DNA of 58,554 bases, from contig CACZYY010000007.1 of NCBI GenBank assembly GCA_902785455.1, positions 1 to 58,554 on the forward strand, written 5' to 3'. Position 1 is the first letter of the stretch, and each line of letters begins with the position of its first letter. Shown here in pieces: positions 27,595-36,368 of this stretch. This DNA is from an uncultured Spirochaetaceae bacterium (lineage in GTDB: Bacteria; Spirochaetota; Spirochaetia; Treponematales; Treponemataceae). The notes beneath the pieces are model-generated. The model was not told the DNA's origin. It searched no databases and worked only from the letters and a program-made list of their open reading frames with translations. The position numbers and the translations under genes were made by a program.

Positions 27595-27873
27595 TTAGTC
27601 TTCCGTGCCCGTCTCATCAAAATGACCTGCATTATACTCAGAGAGAATTTTATCCTGCAATGCATTTCTGAAATCAGCACTGATTGGATGAGCAACATCC
27701 TTATAATCACCATTAGCAGTTTTTCGACTTGGCATAGCAATAAAGAGCCCAGACTGGCCTTCGATAACCTTTACATTATGAACAACAAAACAATTATCGA
27801 AAGTAACGGTAACATAAGCCTTCAATTTTCCTTCAGCAGTAACTTTGCGAATTCTCAACTCAGTGACTTCCAT
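27595..27873 (-). CDS. spoVG: SpoVG-family RNA/DNA-binding regulator
   Basis: A 92-residue protein, nearly pure SpoVG family (MEVTELRIRKV, then GLFIAMPSRKTANGDYKDVAHPI). In spirochaetes and Firmicutes SpoVG binds nucleic acid and tunes gene expression; the targets here are unknown. It follows ispE by 45 bases, a linkage shared with Firmicutes. Confidence 0.95.
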   Translation of the reverse strand: MEVTELRIRKVTAEGKLKAYVTVTFDNCFVVHNVKVIEGQSGLFIAMPSRKTANGDYKDVAHPISADFRNALQDKILSEYNAGHFDETGTED

Positions 27874-27918
27874 TTTTACAATATTCCTTTTTACGATAAA
27901 ATTTTATGCGCCTGGCAA

Positions 27919-28785
27919 TTAATGAGCCAAAACACATTTCCATTTTTTCTGGCATTTTAAAGCAGCCTGTTTTGCGCGAGACTCTGACTCAAAAACACCA
28001 AAAACTGTAGCACCTGACCCGGACATATCTGCCCAGTCAGCTCCACATTCTAAAATATCCCGAAGAGCTTCGCCAATCAAAGGATATTTTTCGATAAGAA
28101 CTGGAGTGAAGGAATTTGCAAACTCCCAAGCATCAACTGAATCGTAATAGAAACGCCTCAACTCCGCGAATTCAGGACAAGAAACTTCTTTTCCTGATTC
28201 GTACGCCTCATCAACCAAAGAATATGCCTCCGCAGTGGAAGAATGAATTCCTGGAAAAATCAGCAAAAAACTTAGATCTGTTCTGGGGTCAATTGGCTCG
28301 ACAATTTCACCGCGTCCAGAAACTAAGGCACATCCACGACCTTTTTGAAAGAAGCCTGAATGCAAGAAGAAAAAAACATCGCTTCCGACCTGTTCTGCAA
28401 CGGAGTCTGCCAAAGAATGAGTGAGCGTGATACCAGCTAAGTCAGAGAGTGCTTTTAACAAGGATGCCCCGTCAGAAGAACCACCTCCCAAGCCGCCACC
28501 AGCAGGCAAAACTTTGTGAAGCTCCACATCGATGCCGAAATCAATGCCTGTTATGTTACGAAAAGCTTTATAAGTTTTCGTAAGCGTATTCTCCAGAGGG
28601 AGCCTCATTTGAGCACAGTTTATTACACATTTCGGATCTGAAATGCGATGAACCTTAAGCTCGTCCGCAAAATCTAATGTCTGAAAAATACTTTCGATGT
28701 TATGGAAGCCGTCTGCACGTTTTTTAAGAACTTTTAGCCCTATATTAACCTTTGCAGGCGCTTTGACACACACATCAAGAAACAT
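27919..28785 (-). CDS. ispE: 4-diphosphocytidyl-2-C-methyl-D-erythritol kinase
   Basis: The GHMP kinase of the MEP isoprenoid pathway. 288 residues. PAKVNIGLKVL at the N-terminus, the ATP loop LPAGGGLGGGSSDGASL at about residues 90-106, and MSGSGATVFGVF near the C-terminus are all kept. A promoter of TTGACT (28817-28822), 16 bases, TATACT (28795-28800) predicts transcription starting about three bases before the ATG, and no ribosome site exists, so the mRNA is probably leaderless. Confidence 0.95.
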   Translation of the reverse strand: MFLDVCVKAPAKVNIGLKVLKKRADGFHNIESIFQTLDFADELKVHRISDPKCVINCAQMRLPLENTLTKTYKAFRNITGIDFGIDVELHKVLPAGGGLGGGSSDGASLLKALSDLAGITLTHSLADSVAEQVGSDVFFFLHSGFFQKGRGCALVSGRGEIVEPIDPRTDLSFLLIFPGIHSSTAEAYSLVDEAYESGKEVSCPEFAELRRFYYDSVDAWEFANSFTPVLIEKYPLIGEALRDILECGADWADMSGSGATVFGVFESESRAKQAALKCQKKWKCVLAH

Positions 28786-28794
28786 AGCTTGTCT

Positions 28795-28822
28795 AGTATA
28801 CCATGAGGTTGCTAAAAGTCAA
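28795..28822 (-). promoter_or_regulatory. ispE promoter, predicting a leaderless mRNA
   Basis: On the minus strand TTGACT, a 16-base spacer and TATACT. The end of the -10 box is nine bases from the ATG, so the expected start falls within a few bases of it. Confidence 0.65.
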
Positions 28823-28887
28823 GCATTTTTTGTACTTATTCAGAGAAACAAGAAATAGAGAAATTAGAGAAAAATTTACAGAACTTA

Positions 28888-28916
28888 TTGACAGAATAGC
28901 ATTATAAATTTACACT
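28888..28916 (+). promoter_or_regulatory. promoter of the acidic 85-residue gene
   Basis: Perfect TTGACA (28888-28893), exactly 17 bases, then TACACT (28911-28916), giving a leader of about 20 bases to the ATG at 28942. Confidence 0.75.
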
Positions 28917-28941
28917 TTTGTGTCTTTGACAAGGAATCAAT

Positions 28942-29199
28942 ATGCTGATTAACGATGAAATGAATGATGTTAAGGTTATGGCCCTCAGTTTTTCATACAC
29001 TGACGAAATCGATGAAAGTTATGAAGATTCTGGGGATGAAGAAGATTTTGAATCCCTTGGCGACGATGCCCTCAACAAATTTGACGATGATATCTATGAC
29101 GACACACTCGATGAAGATGATGTGAACGTCAACTATGATTCCGACTATCCAGAAGATTATAACGACGAACTCACTGAAGACTATTCTGACGAAGAATAA
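28942..29199 (+). CDS. very acidic small protein, function unknown
   Basis: 85 residues, about 36 of them Asp or Glu (roughly 42%), very few basic residues and a Tyr about every eight residues after residue 18. No family is recognised. It looks intrinsically disordered, and could be a nucleic-acid mimic, cation buffer or adaptor for a basic partner. A near-consensus promoter and AAGGAA before the ATG support it as a true gene. It ends at a long palindromic element that can act as terminator and is convergent with rsfS. Confidence 0.72.
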   Translation: MLINDEMNDVKVMALSFSYTDEIDESYEDSGDEEDFESLGDDALNKFDDDIYDDTLDEDDVNVNYDSDYPEDYNDELTEDYSDEE

Positions 29200-29233
29200 T
29201 CCTTTTCCATTATATTAATAAAATCAAACAAAA

Positions 29234-29397
29234 AAAACAGCGCGAAGAAGTGTTACAGATTACGAAAACGCGCTGTTTGTGTTGTTGTATAAGCGGCAGC
29301 ACAAACAGCGCATAGCATGCAATCGGGTCTTCACGGCACAGTTGTCCGTAGACTCGTTCATTTTCGATAAGTCATTTTCACGACTGGGAGCTGTTTT
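29234..29397. repeat. long palindromic element A, probable bidirectional terminator
   Basis: Outer arms AAAACAGC (29234-29241) and GCTGTTTT (29390-29397) enclose further matching arms. The inner stem is GCGCTGTTTGTG (29270-29281) with CACAAACAGCGC (29300-29311). T-runs leave the element in both directions. It resembles element B at 38010-38236 in order and sequence. Confidence 0.75.
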
Positions 29398-29742
29398 TTA
29401 TTTCAATTTTTTTCCATTGTGCCAAAGTTTCTCCAGCTCATAGAATTCGCGGGCATCGGCACTCATAAGATGCACAACAACAGGACCGATATCAATCAAA
29501 TTCCAGTCATCACCAGAAGCAGCCTTATTGTGAGTTACGTGAATTTGCATTTCGTTTTCTTTAACGTAATCCTTAATCTGTTTTGCAAGTCCCTGCCAGT
29601 GTGCAGAACTGTGAATTGTGGCGATTACAAAAAAATCAGTCCACGAGTTTAATTCCGAAACATCAATAACACTGACATCTTCAGCCTTTGAATCTTCAAG
29701 AATCTTTGCAATTTCAAGAGCTTCTTCTTGTGCAGTTTTCAT
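29398..29742 (-). CDS. rsfS: ribosome silencing factor RsfS (Iojap family)
   Basis: 114 residues. It binds L14 on the 50S subunit and blocks subunit joining when nutrients are scarce. The full RsfS domain is visible: DVSELNSWTDFFVIAT, SSAHWQGLAKQI, ASGDDWNLIDIGPVVVHLM, REFYELEKLW. AGGAG precedes the ATG. It is the last gene of obg-nadD-yqeK-LCP-rsfS, a common bacterial gene order. Confidence 0.94.
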   Translation of the reverse strand: MKTAQEEALEIAKILEDSKAEDVSVIDVSELNSWTDFFVIATIHSSAHWQGLAKQIKDYVKENEMQIHVTHNKAASGDDWNLIDIGPVVVHLMSADAREFYELEKLWHNGKKLK

Positions 29743-29751
29743 ATTTATCTC

Positions 29752-30954
29752 CTATTTTTTAACATATCGTCCATCAAAATCTTTTCCAAGAATAATTGTA
29801 AAGTCAACATTAGAAACTGCGGTAGTGCTGTCAGCATCTAAAGAGACAGACTCTTCGACGATATTTGAACAATGAATAAAATCACCAAGACTTTTTGCAA
29901 TCTCGGCGTTTCCAATATGATTTATGATTACTGTTTTTTCGTAATCATTAGAATCAGCATTTCCAGTAGTGAGAATATCATAGCCCGCACTTTGAAGCAA
30001 TGCCATGGTATTTCTTGCCAGACCCTGCACCGTCGTTCCATTTTGAATTTCAAGCACATAAGTTCGGTTCACATTTGCATTGTCAAGCGAAATCAAAGAA
30101 TTTGAAACCTGCTTGAAAACATCTTTTATAAGCTGACCATCGTAATATGGGAAAAGAAGTGTCTTTCCATCCACTATTCGTTTGGAGCCTGTAATTGTCT
30201 GCGGAGTCAAATGCTCTGAATCTACCTGCGAAATAATGCTTACAAGACGATGAAATTCTTTATCATCAAGATTTGAATTCATACGCTTGCTTATCTCCGC
30301 GAATGAGTTTTTATCCCGGATAATTTTTTCGTTACGGGAAAGAGCCGCAAAAAAAGCAAGGATAACATTTTGCCGACGCTCAATCAAATCTTCCTCATTT
30401 TCATCACTTCGCTCATAATTCAAGTAGCTCTGAATTTTGTCTCCGTCAAGGGAAACAACGCCACTCGGCAAAAGCCAACGCTCACCCTCATCATTTTTGG
30501 CATCAATTGGAGACGGAATAAAAACCTTCATGCCGCCAAGCATATCCGTAAGCTCACCGAATTTAGTGAGATTAAGGTTGATATAAAAAGGAATGCTCTG
30601 ACCAACAAGCTTTTCAATCTCTGCTTTATATGAATCGATTCCCTTTTCCAGATAAACCGATTCAATACTGTCTACACGCCCCAGGCTGGAAAAAATCGCA
30701 CCAGTATTCTCAAGGATATTAATCAACGCGCCCCTTTGAGAGACAGGATAATAGATGAAAACATCCGTAAAAAGCACGCGTTTTTTATCTTCCATTACAA
30801 CGAGAGTTTTGATGACACGGTCGGTCTTAAGATTTTCATCAACCGTACTGACACGGAGAGAAAGAGCAAGACCAACCGTTACGGTAATAAGAATCAGAAA
30901 AATCAAAAGAAGAAGGAACGCACCTTTGTTTGAGTTCGGGTTGTTGACTTTCAT
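29752..30954 (-). CDS. LytR-CpsA-Psr (LCP) family protein with LytR_C domain
   Basis: 400 residues: a short cytoplasmic N-terminus, one membrane span (about 12-32), an LCP-like domain (about 50-260, with GGMKVFIPSPIDAKND and LDGDKIQSYLNYERSDENEEDLIERRQNVI) and a C-terminal LytR_C domain (about 305-398, TYVLEIQNGTTVQGLARNTMALLQ). LCP proteins attach glycopolymers to peptidoglycan in Gram-positives. A spirochaete has no teichoic acid, so the acceptor or ligand here is unknown. It lies between yqeK and rsfS, the usual place. Confidence 0.85.
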   Translation of the reverse strand: MKVNNPNSNKGAFLLLLIFLILITVTVGLALSLRVSTVDENLKTDRVIKTLVVMEDKKRVLFTDVFIYYPVSQRGALINILENTGAIFSSLGRVDSIESVYLEKGIDSYKAEIEKLVGQSIPFYINLNLTKFGELTDMLGGMKVFIPSPIDAKNDEGERWLLPSGVVSLDGDKIQSYLNYERSDENEEDLIERRQNVILAFFAALSRNEKIIRDKNSFAEISKRMNSNLDDKEFHRLVSIISQVDSEHLTPQTITGSKRIVDGKTLLFPYYDGQLIKDVFKQVSNSLISLDNANVNRTYVLEIQNGTTVQGLARNTMALLQSAGYDILTTGNADSNDYEKTVIINHIGNAEIAKSLGDFIHCSNIVEESVSLDADSTTAVSNVDFTIILGKDFDGRYVKK

Positions 30955-30960
30955 GTTTAA

Positions 30961-30990
30961 TTAACCACAGATTAACACAGATTAACATAG
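30961..30990. repeat. short tandem CACAGATTAA-type repeat
   Basis: Three imperfect units (accacagatta, acacagatta, acatagattt) in the yqeK-LCP spacer. Similar repeats occur between genes in unrelated bacteria; the function is unknown. Confidence 0.5.
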
Positions 30991-31003
30991 ATTTTTATTT
31001 ATG

Positions 31004-31594
31004 CTAATTTGAGTAATTTGCTCCTGCCTCCTTCAAAAGTTTTTCCCGTAATGCGAGAGATTCTGGGGCTACAGTTTTGCCTCGCTTTTCAAGATATTCA
31101 ATATTCTCTTCAAGAACCGCAAGAACAATTCCGTGGCAAGAAAGAGACATGAGATTCGCGCGATATTCGTCTGTTGACTGAGGCCTGCCAGGCTCAATTT
31201 TATCTGCAACGAAAAGCAAAAGCGCAAGATCACAGGAATCCACAGAACCAAAAGTATGGTTCGCAATCGCATCGATTATCTCCGGATCGGTCACACCGAA
31301 CATTTCCTGAATCCGAACTGCCGCCGCCCGTCCATGAAGCAAAAAAGGCATCTCCTGCTCCATTTTGGATATTTCCTTGCCGTCTTTTCGGGCAAGCTCA
31401 AAAAGCTCCTCATCGCTCACGTCCTTGCACATATCATGGGCGATTCCTGCAAGCCAGCCTTTTTCTTCGGAAAGACCATAATTCTTGCATAAATCAGCAA
31501 GCATTTTTGCAGTGCGCTCGGAATGCTCAAATCGGCTTTCTTTTACAACAGTTTTTGTATATTCAGAAATTTTGTTAAACAATTCACTTTGCAT
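31004..31594 (-). CDS. yqeK: HD-domain hydrolase YqeK (diadenosine tetraphosphatase type)
   Basis: 196 residues. HD-domain metal ligands are present: His in FEHSERTAKM, HD in GIAHDMCKD, and LLHGRAAAVRIQEMFG, with NHTFGS downstream. Relatives cleave Ap4A symmetrically. The start overlaps the nadD stop by 11 bases, so the two are coupled; nadD-yqeK adjacency is widely conserved. Confidence 0.92.
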   Translation of the reverse strand: MQSELFNKISEYTKTVVKESRFEHSERTAKMLADLCKNYGLSEEKGWLAGIAHDMCKDVSDEELFELARKDGKEISKMEQEMPFLLHGRAAAVRIQEMFGVTDPEIIDAIANHTFGSVDSCDLALLLFVADKIEPGRPQSTDEYRANLMSLSCHGIVLAVLEENIEYLEKRGKTVAPESLALREKLLKEAGANYSN

Positions 31595-32231
31595 AAAGAT
31601 TCCTTTCTATAATATATTCAAAAACACGCTCGCTTACAAGATAACGCCACGCTCCGTCTTCCGCGATTTTCTGCCGGATTTCCGAAGAAGACAGTTCTAT
31701 CCGGGGGTTTTCGACAATTTTATGAGGGAAGGGAAAATTTTCTCGATTTACGCCCTGCATCGGCTTCTTTCCATATTTTTCGGTGGGAGAATTCTGGAAT
31801 TCTGCCTTTAATTCAGAATCTTTTGGCCGTACCGCAAGAATCAGGTCAGCTTTTTGGGCAAGTTCAGGTGCCCTGTACCATTTGTCGTAGTCCGCGATTA
31901 AATCCTCGCCCATAACAAGCCCGATTTTGCCCGTGAGAACAGAAGCATATTTTTGCTCAAGGAAGCAGATTGTGTCGTAAGTGTACGAAACTCCGCCACG
32001 CTCTATTTCGCATCCCTCAGCTTCAAAACGCTCGTCGCCCAAAACCGCAAGACGTGTCATTTCAAAACGGTCACTTGTCGCAACATCGCAAGAAAGTTCT
32101 TTATGAGGCGGATTTGCCGTAGGTACAAAAAGGATTTTATCGTAACCGAGATTTTTGCAAACCGAATCGGCAAGAATCAAATGCCCGATATGAATCGGAT
32201 TGAAACTTCCGCCGAGCATCGCGATTTTCAC
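31584..32231 (-). CDS. nadD: nicotinate-nucleotide adenylyltransferase
   Basis: Makes nicotinate adenine dinucleotide in NAD synthesis. 215 residues. GGSFNPIHIGHLILAD holds the nucleotidyltransferase HxGH motif. The C-terminus has LSSSEIRQKIAEDG, the SxxxIR motif. It starts with GTG that shares its G with the obg stop (TAGTG), indicating translational coupling. Confidence 0.95.
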   Translation of the reverse strand: MKIAMLGGSFNPIHIGHLILADSVCKNLGYDKILFVPTANPPHKELSCDVATSDRFEMTRLAVLGDERFEAEGCEIERGGVSYTYDTICFLEQKYASVLTGKIGLVMGEDLIADYDKWYRAPELAQKADLILAVRPKDSELKAEFQNSPTEKYGKKPMQGVNRENFPFPHKIVENPRIELSSSEIRQKIAEDGAWRYLVSERVFEYIIERNLYAK

Positions 32232-33358
32232 TACTCTTGCTCCGAATTATCCTGCCCAGGGAACTGTTCTTCCATAAACTCATCGACTGAACGAGATTCC
32301 ATGAATGAAGAAGCCTTTACCTTTGCTTCGGTCTTTTTATCTTTCCATGATGAAAGCTCACCAACAAGCCCAAGAATTGCGATTCGGACATCATTCAAAC
32401 CTTTATGAGCCGCCACAGAAACAGGAATTACTTTTGTCTCAGGCTCAGTTTTTTTGATTTCCTCGGCGATTTTGGCAGCATTCTCGCTGGCCCCCTCAAT
32501 ATCGATTTTGTTACAAAGAACGATATGAGGCTTTGCAAGCAAATCTTTCGAGAAGCCTTCAAGCTCGTCGCAAAGAGTTTTGTATGCGGTAAGACAATTT
32601 TCGTCGGAGCAGTCAATCATAAACAAAAGACCTGCCGTACGTGAAATATGCTTCAAGAAACGAATTCCCAAGCCCGCACCCTCGCTCGCACCCTCGATAA
32701 TTCCAGGAATATCGGCGATGATGACATCCTGCTCACTGTCCGCACGCAAGACTCCAAGGTTCGGAATTTTTGTAGTGAACGGATAAGGCGCAATTTTTGG
32801 ACGTGCATTCGTAAAAGCATCGAGCAAAGAAGATTTACCTGCATTCGGGAAGCCCACCAAACCGACATCTGCCATAATGCTCAATTCAAGGAGCAATTTT
32901 CGGTATTCGCCAGGCTGACCTTTGTTCGCCGTTCGTGGAGCCTGATTTGTCGAAGATTTGAAGTGGACGTTTCCCCAGCCGCCGTTTCCGCCTTTAAGGA
33001 AAACAAACTGCTCGTCTTCGCTCTCGGTGGTGAATTCTTTGATAAGTTCTTTTGTTTCGGCATCACGGATTGCTGTTCCGGGCGGAACTGCGATAACAAT
33101 ATCCTCGCCGTCCTTGCCGTATTTATTCCAGCCCATGCCGTCGCCGCCGTTCTTAGCCTTAAAAAAACGCTTGAAACGGATATTTGCGAGAGTCTTTACA
33201 TTTCGCTTTACACAGAAGATGACATCTCCGCCCTTGCCGCCGTCACCGCCGTTCGGGCCGCCCATAGGGACATACTTTTCACGGCGGAAAGACACACAGC
33301 CGTTTCCGCCCTTGCCTGATGTCACTTCAATTATTGCTTCATCAGCAAATTGTTTCAT
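32231..33358 (-). CDS. obg: GTPase Obg/CgtA
   Basis: A ribosome-associated GTPase for 50S maturation and stress control. 375 residues: the glycine-rich Obg domain (about 1-158, GKGGNGCVSFRREKYVPMGGP), then the G domain with GFPNAGKSSLL, DIPGIIEGASEG and NKID. The C-terminal OCT domain is absent or reduced. GAGG lies about nine bases before the ATG. It leads the obg-nadD-yqeK-LCP-rsfS run, separated from rpmA by a terminator and 240 bases. Confidence 0.96.
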   Translation of the reverse strand: MKQFADEAIIEVTSGKGGNGCVSFRREKYVPMGGPNGGDGGKGGDVIFCVKRNVKTLANIRFKRFFKAKNGGDGMGWNKYGKDGEDIVIAVPPGTAIRDAETKELIKEFTTESEDEQFVFLKGGNGGWGNVHFKSSTNQAPRTANKGQPGEYRKLLLELSIMADVGLVGFPNAGKSSLLDAFTNARPKIAPYPFTTKIPNLGVLRADSEQDVIIADIPGIIEGASEGAGLGIRFLKHISRTAGLLFMIDCSDENCLTAYKTLCDELEGFSKDLLAKPHIVLCNKIDIEGASENAAKIAEEIKKTEPETKVIPVSVAAHKGLNDVRIAILGLVGELSSWKDKKTEAKVKASSFMESRSVDEFMEEQFPGQDNSEQE

Positions 33359-33522
33359 AATTTAAATTCCTCACATACAGGGAGTGTTGAAAAATTGCAT
33401 GGCAATCTTAGCGATTCTCCGTAGCAACTGTGCTGCTTAAGTTTTGAGAGCACACTGAGAGCATTAAAAACTTCCCACTCTGACATTTCTCCCTGCCCTC
33501 TGTGTCATCTGTGAGAAATTAC

Positions 33523-33555
33523 AAAAAAACCCGGAGACAGAAATCTGAATCCGGG
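33523..33555 (-). terminator. terminator of the rplU-prp-rpmA operon
   Basis: On the minus strand CCCGGA (33550-33555) pairs with TCCGGG (33530-33535), with an inner CAGA / TCTG stem, followed by seven U. About 160 bases of spacer follow before obg, flanked by TTCCTCACA (33367-33375) and TGTGAG (33510-33515), a weak member of the CACAGAG repeats. Confidence 0.8.
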
Positions 33556-33598
33556 CTTTCATCAAAAAGACTGCCGGGATTCCCCGACATTCTCTTTA

Positions 33599-33856
33599 CT
33601 ACGCTTCAACAGGAACTACAGATGCGTATTTTCTGTTCATGCGCTCGTGGAATTTAACATTTCCGTCTGCTGTTGCAAACAAGCTGTCGTCTCCGGCACG
33701 TTTAACATTGTCGCCAGGGAAGATTTTTGTTCCACGCTGTTTAACGATGATTGAGCCTGCGGTTACGAATTCTCCGCCGTAAGCTTTAACACCCAAGTAT
33801 TTAGGATTTGACTGTCGGCCGTTTTTTGCGCCGCTACCACCTTTACTTCGTCCCAT
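33599..33856 (-). CDS. rpmA: 50S ribosomal protein L27
   Basis: 85 residues, full L27: [55 protein letters not shown] sits just before the ATG. The N-terminus begins MGRSKGGSG, without the cleavable extension seen in Firmicutes L27, although prp is next door. Second to last position in the rplU-prp-rpmA order is conserved. Confidence 0.97.
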   Translation of the reverse strand: MGRSKGGSGAKNGRQSNPKYLGVKAYGGEFVTAGSIIVKQRGTKIFPGDNVKRAGDDSLFATADGNVKFHERMNRKYASVVPVEA

Positions 33857-33857
33857 T

Positions 33858-34190
33858 TTATTCCTCCATCAGAATTACATTCTTAGGAAATTCTTTTGTA
33901 AGAGCCAAGATTCCAGTTCTTAAAAAATCTCCGATACATTTAAGCTGGGCTTCCGTTTCCGGATTCTCAGTTTTTACCTCAACGCTGAAGGAAAGTGCCC
34001 CTCGCGATGAAGCATCAGCAATCAAAAAAACATCTTCATTATGTGAAAGGACTTGCATTGCCGTGCGAACTAAAATTGTTATTGCCGCACAAACTATGTC
34101 AGTACCTTTCTTAGAAAAATCTGCGTGCCCGTTAGCTTGACATTTTTTTATCACGCCATTTTTGCCATAAGAAAGTGTTATGGAAGTCAT
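33858..34190 (-). CDS. prp: ribosomal-processing cysteine protease Prp (YsxB family)
   Basis: 110 residues. The catalytic His (ANGHADFS) and Cys (TDIVCAAIT) of Prp are both present. In Firmicutes Prp trims the L27 N-terminus; here L27 has no such extension, so the substrate is open. It lies between rplU and rpmA with only one or two bases to rpmA. Confidence 0.88.
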   Translation of the reverse strand: MTSITLSYGKNGVIKKCQANGHADFSKKGTDIVCAAITILVRTAMQVLSHNEDVFLIADASSRGALSFSVEVKTENPETEAQLKCIGDFLRTGILALTKEFPKNVILMEE

Positions 34191-34193
34191 CTA

Positions 34194-34505
34194 TTAAAGA
34201 GTGATGTCCTTAACACGAATGTTTGTGTATTCCTGTCTGTGACCGATCAAGCGGTGATAGTCTTTCTTGCTCTTGTATTTGTAAACAAGAACCTTTTTGT
34301 CGCGGAAGCTGTTCTCAACAACTGCGCTGACTTTTGCGCCTTTAACGAACGGTGTTCCTACAGAAATTTTGTCACCATCGCTAACCAACAGAACTGAGTC
34401 AATCTCTACAGCTGCACCGTCTTCAGCATCGATTTTGTCGACCTGAATGAGGGCATCTTTCTCAGCCTTGTACTGTTTGCCTTTGTATTCAAAAAGTGCG
34501 TACAT
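34194..34505 (-). CDS. rplU: 50S ribosomal protein L21
   Basis: 103 residues, full-length L21 (MYALFEYKGKQYKAEKDALIQVDKI; KKDYHRLIGHRQEYTNIRV). First gene of rplU-prp-rpmA. A promoter lies at 34574-34603 on the minus strand, giving a leader of about 60 bases in which autogenous control is possible but not shown. Confidence 0.97.
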   Translation of the reverse strand: MYALFEYKGKQYKAEKDALIQVDKIDAEDGAAVEIDSVLLVSDGDKISVGTPFVKGAKVSAVVENSFRDKKVLVYKYKSKKDYHRLIGHRQEYTNIRVKDITL

Positions 34506-34573
34506 GTAAAACCTCTTAATCGCCGCAAAGTGTAACGGAACTCTAACGACTAAAAATAAAATATAAGTACGAG

Positions 34574-34603
34574 ATTATATCATTTTTAAAGAAATATGGT
34601 CAA
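34574..34603 (-). promoter_or_regulatory. promoter of rplU-prp-rpmA
   Basis: On the minus strand TTGACC (34598-34603), an 18-base spacer and perfect TATAAT (34574-34579). Confidence 0.8.
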
Positions 34604-34635
34604 TATAAGGAATTAGCTTTTTGAAACCAGAAAAT

Positions 34636-34706
34636 AAAAAAGCCACACGTTTTTCAACCGTGTGGCAAAAATCTCAGCAGTGTCAGAGAAGGAGGAAACT
34701 CTGACA
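34636..34706 (-). terminator. tandem hairpin terminator after the Do protease gene
   Basis: Just past the stop, TGTCAGAG / CTCTGACA (34681-34706) forms a first hairpin. A second, GCCACACG / CGTGTGGC (34642-34666), is followed by six U on the minus strand. Confidence 0.85.
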
Positions 34707-34713
34707 TTGCTTT

Positions 34714-36243
34714 TTAGTTCAATTTGTATCGTCCGGTGGAAATCGTGTGTCCGTCGTTGTAAACGTCGAACCAGACTTCCTTGTTGCGGCTCAAATCAAG
34801 CGCCTCGTAGAATTCCTTAAGGCTGGTGATTTTTTTGTCATTTACGGCAGTGATTACATCCCCGTTCTGGATTCGAAGAGCTGCGGCCGGAGATTTCTCA
34901 AGCACGTTCGTTACAGCAACGCCTTTTATTTTGTCATCAAGCTTGAGATTTTCACGCAATTTTTTGGTAAGAGGAGATGCGATGAAGCCAGGCCAAAGTT
35001 TTGCATTATCATTTGAAACAGCTTCAGTTCGCTCTTCAATCTTAACGGTGAGAGTGATTTTGCTTCCACCACGAAGAACTACGAATTCTGCATTTTTGTC
35101 AGCAGGAAGATATGCAACCTCACGGATAAGCTCGCTCTGGCTGTTTACGTTCTTTCCGTTAATCTGAATGATATAATCACCAGCCTGCATTCCGCCCTTG
35201 CTTGCCGGAGAATTGATAAAGACCTGAGATGCAAATGCACCTTTCTGACCTTTTACGCCAAGCTCATTCTTATATTCGTCTGTTACGTCAACAAGTGAAA
35301 TTCCAAGCCATCCGTAAGTAATTTTTCCTTTTGAAATGAAATCATCAATTGCTTTTTTAACAGAATTGATTGGAAGGGCAAAGCCCAAACCAACGCTTCC
35401 GCCGGAACCCGATGCGATCCACGTGTTAATTCCGATTACCTCGCCATAGATGTTAACAAGCGGGCCGCCACTGTTTCCCTGATTGATTGCGGCATCAGTC
35501 TGAATAAAGTTGTTCATGTTGCCAATCTGATCTCCGCTTCGACCTGTAGCACTGACAATTCCCTGTGTGACAGACTGACGATAACCAAGAGGTGCGCCCA
35601 TTGCCAGACAAATGTCACCGGTCTGAACCTTATCACTGTCGCCCAAAGTTGCCACAACAACATTTTCAGCATCTTTTGCGTCGAATGAGACAAGCGCAAT
35701 ATCCTGACGTTCATCCGCGCCAACCAGCTTTCCTTCAAATTCCTGACCGTCGTTGAGCTTTACAGTGATATTGGTGGCTTTTCCTGCGACATGATTATTT
35801 GTGAGTACATAAACTGTGTCGCCAGTGCGCTTTACGATGACGCCAGAACCAAGACCTTTCTGCTCGTACTCACGTTTTCGTCTCCTGGAATCAGAAGAGC
35901 CGTTTCCTTCTCTGCCCTCTGGACCTTCAGGATTTCCAAAGAAGAAGTCAAATGGCCAGCCGTCAAATGAAAATGGATTTACAGGAGCTTCTTTTTTTTC
36001 GGTTACGTCAATTTCAACAACCGATGGCAGAACTCCAGATGAAATAGAACGGAAAGAACTCTGCAATGCTTCGATAACTTTAAGTGACTCTGCAGGAATT
36101 GCAATTGCAGGCTTAGATGTGTCGGCAAAAGCCGTGGCCGCGCTGCCCTGAACCTGAACACGCGTACAAGAAAAAGAAACAGCAGCAAATGCCAAAGCAC
36201 AGGCAGCTGTTCCTGCCAAAACTCGTTTAGTGATTTTTTTCAT
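34714..36243 (-). CDS. degQ: Do-type periplasmic serine protease/chaperone (DegP/DegQ family)
   Basis: 509 residues. An N-terminal signal with a possible lipobox (SFSC at about 26). S1C protease domain with full triad: TNNHVAG (His), DIALVSF (Asp), QGNSGGPL (Ser). Two PDZ domains follow (about 295-385 and 415-505; PASKGGMQAGDYIIQINGK, and SPAAALRIQNGDVITAVNDK). It degrades or refolds damaged envelope proteins. GGAGG precedes the ATG; single-gene unit closed by two hairpins. Whether degP or degQ is the better name cannot be decided. Confidence 0.92.
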   Translation of the reverse strand: MKKITKRVLAGTAACALAFAAVSFSCTRVQVQGSAATAFADTSKPAIAIPAESLKVIEALQSSFRSISSGVLPSVVEIDVTEKKEAPVNPFSFDGWPFDFFFGNPEGPEGREGNGSSDSRRRKREYEQKGLGSGVIVKRTGDTVYVLTNNHVAGKATNITVKLNDGQEFEGKLVGADERQDIALVSFDAKDAENVVVATLGDSDKVQTGDICLAMGAPLGYRQSVTQGIVSATGRSGDQIGNMNNFIQTDAAINQGNSGGPLVNIYGEVIGINTWIASGSGGSVGLGFALPINSVKKAIDDFISKGKITYGWLGISLVDVTDEYKNELGVKGQKGAFASQVFINSPASKGGMQAGDYIIQINGKNVNSQSELIREVAYLPADKNAEFVVLRGGSKITLTVKIEERTEAVSNDNAKLWPGFIASPLTKKLRENLKLDDKIKGVAVTNVLEKSPAAALRIQNGDVITAVNDKKITSLKEFYEALDLSRNKEVWFDVYNDGHTISTGRYKLN

Positions 36244-36328
36244 ATTTATGCCTCCGAAAAGAGTTATTTTTGATTTCTAATAATAAAATCCCGAAGGCAA
36301 AATTTAGTTACACAAAATAATTATAAAT

Positions 36329-36360
36329 ACCGCACGGATTTTCTTTAGAATCTGTGCGGT
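36329..36360 (-). terminator. probable terminator after map
   Basis: ACCGCAC / GTGCGGT with partly paired inner arms forms a stem just past the map stop. The following minus-strand stretch is only loosely U-rich. Confidence 0.5.
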
Positions 36361-36368
36361 AACAATCG

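Noticed and set aside
32648..33319. 223-codon plus-strand frame opposite obg
   Set aside because: Shadow of the conserved obg coding strand; its sequence is not protein-like and has no ribosome site.
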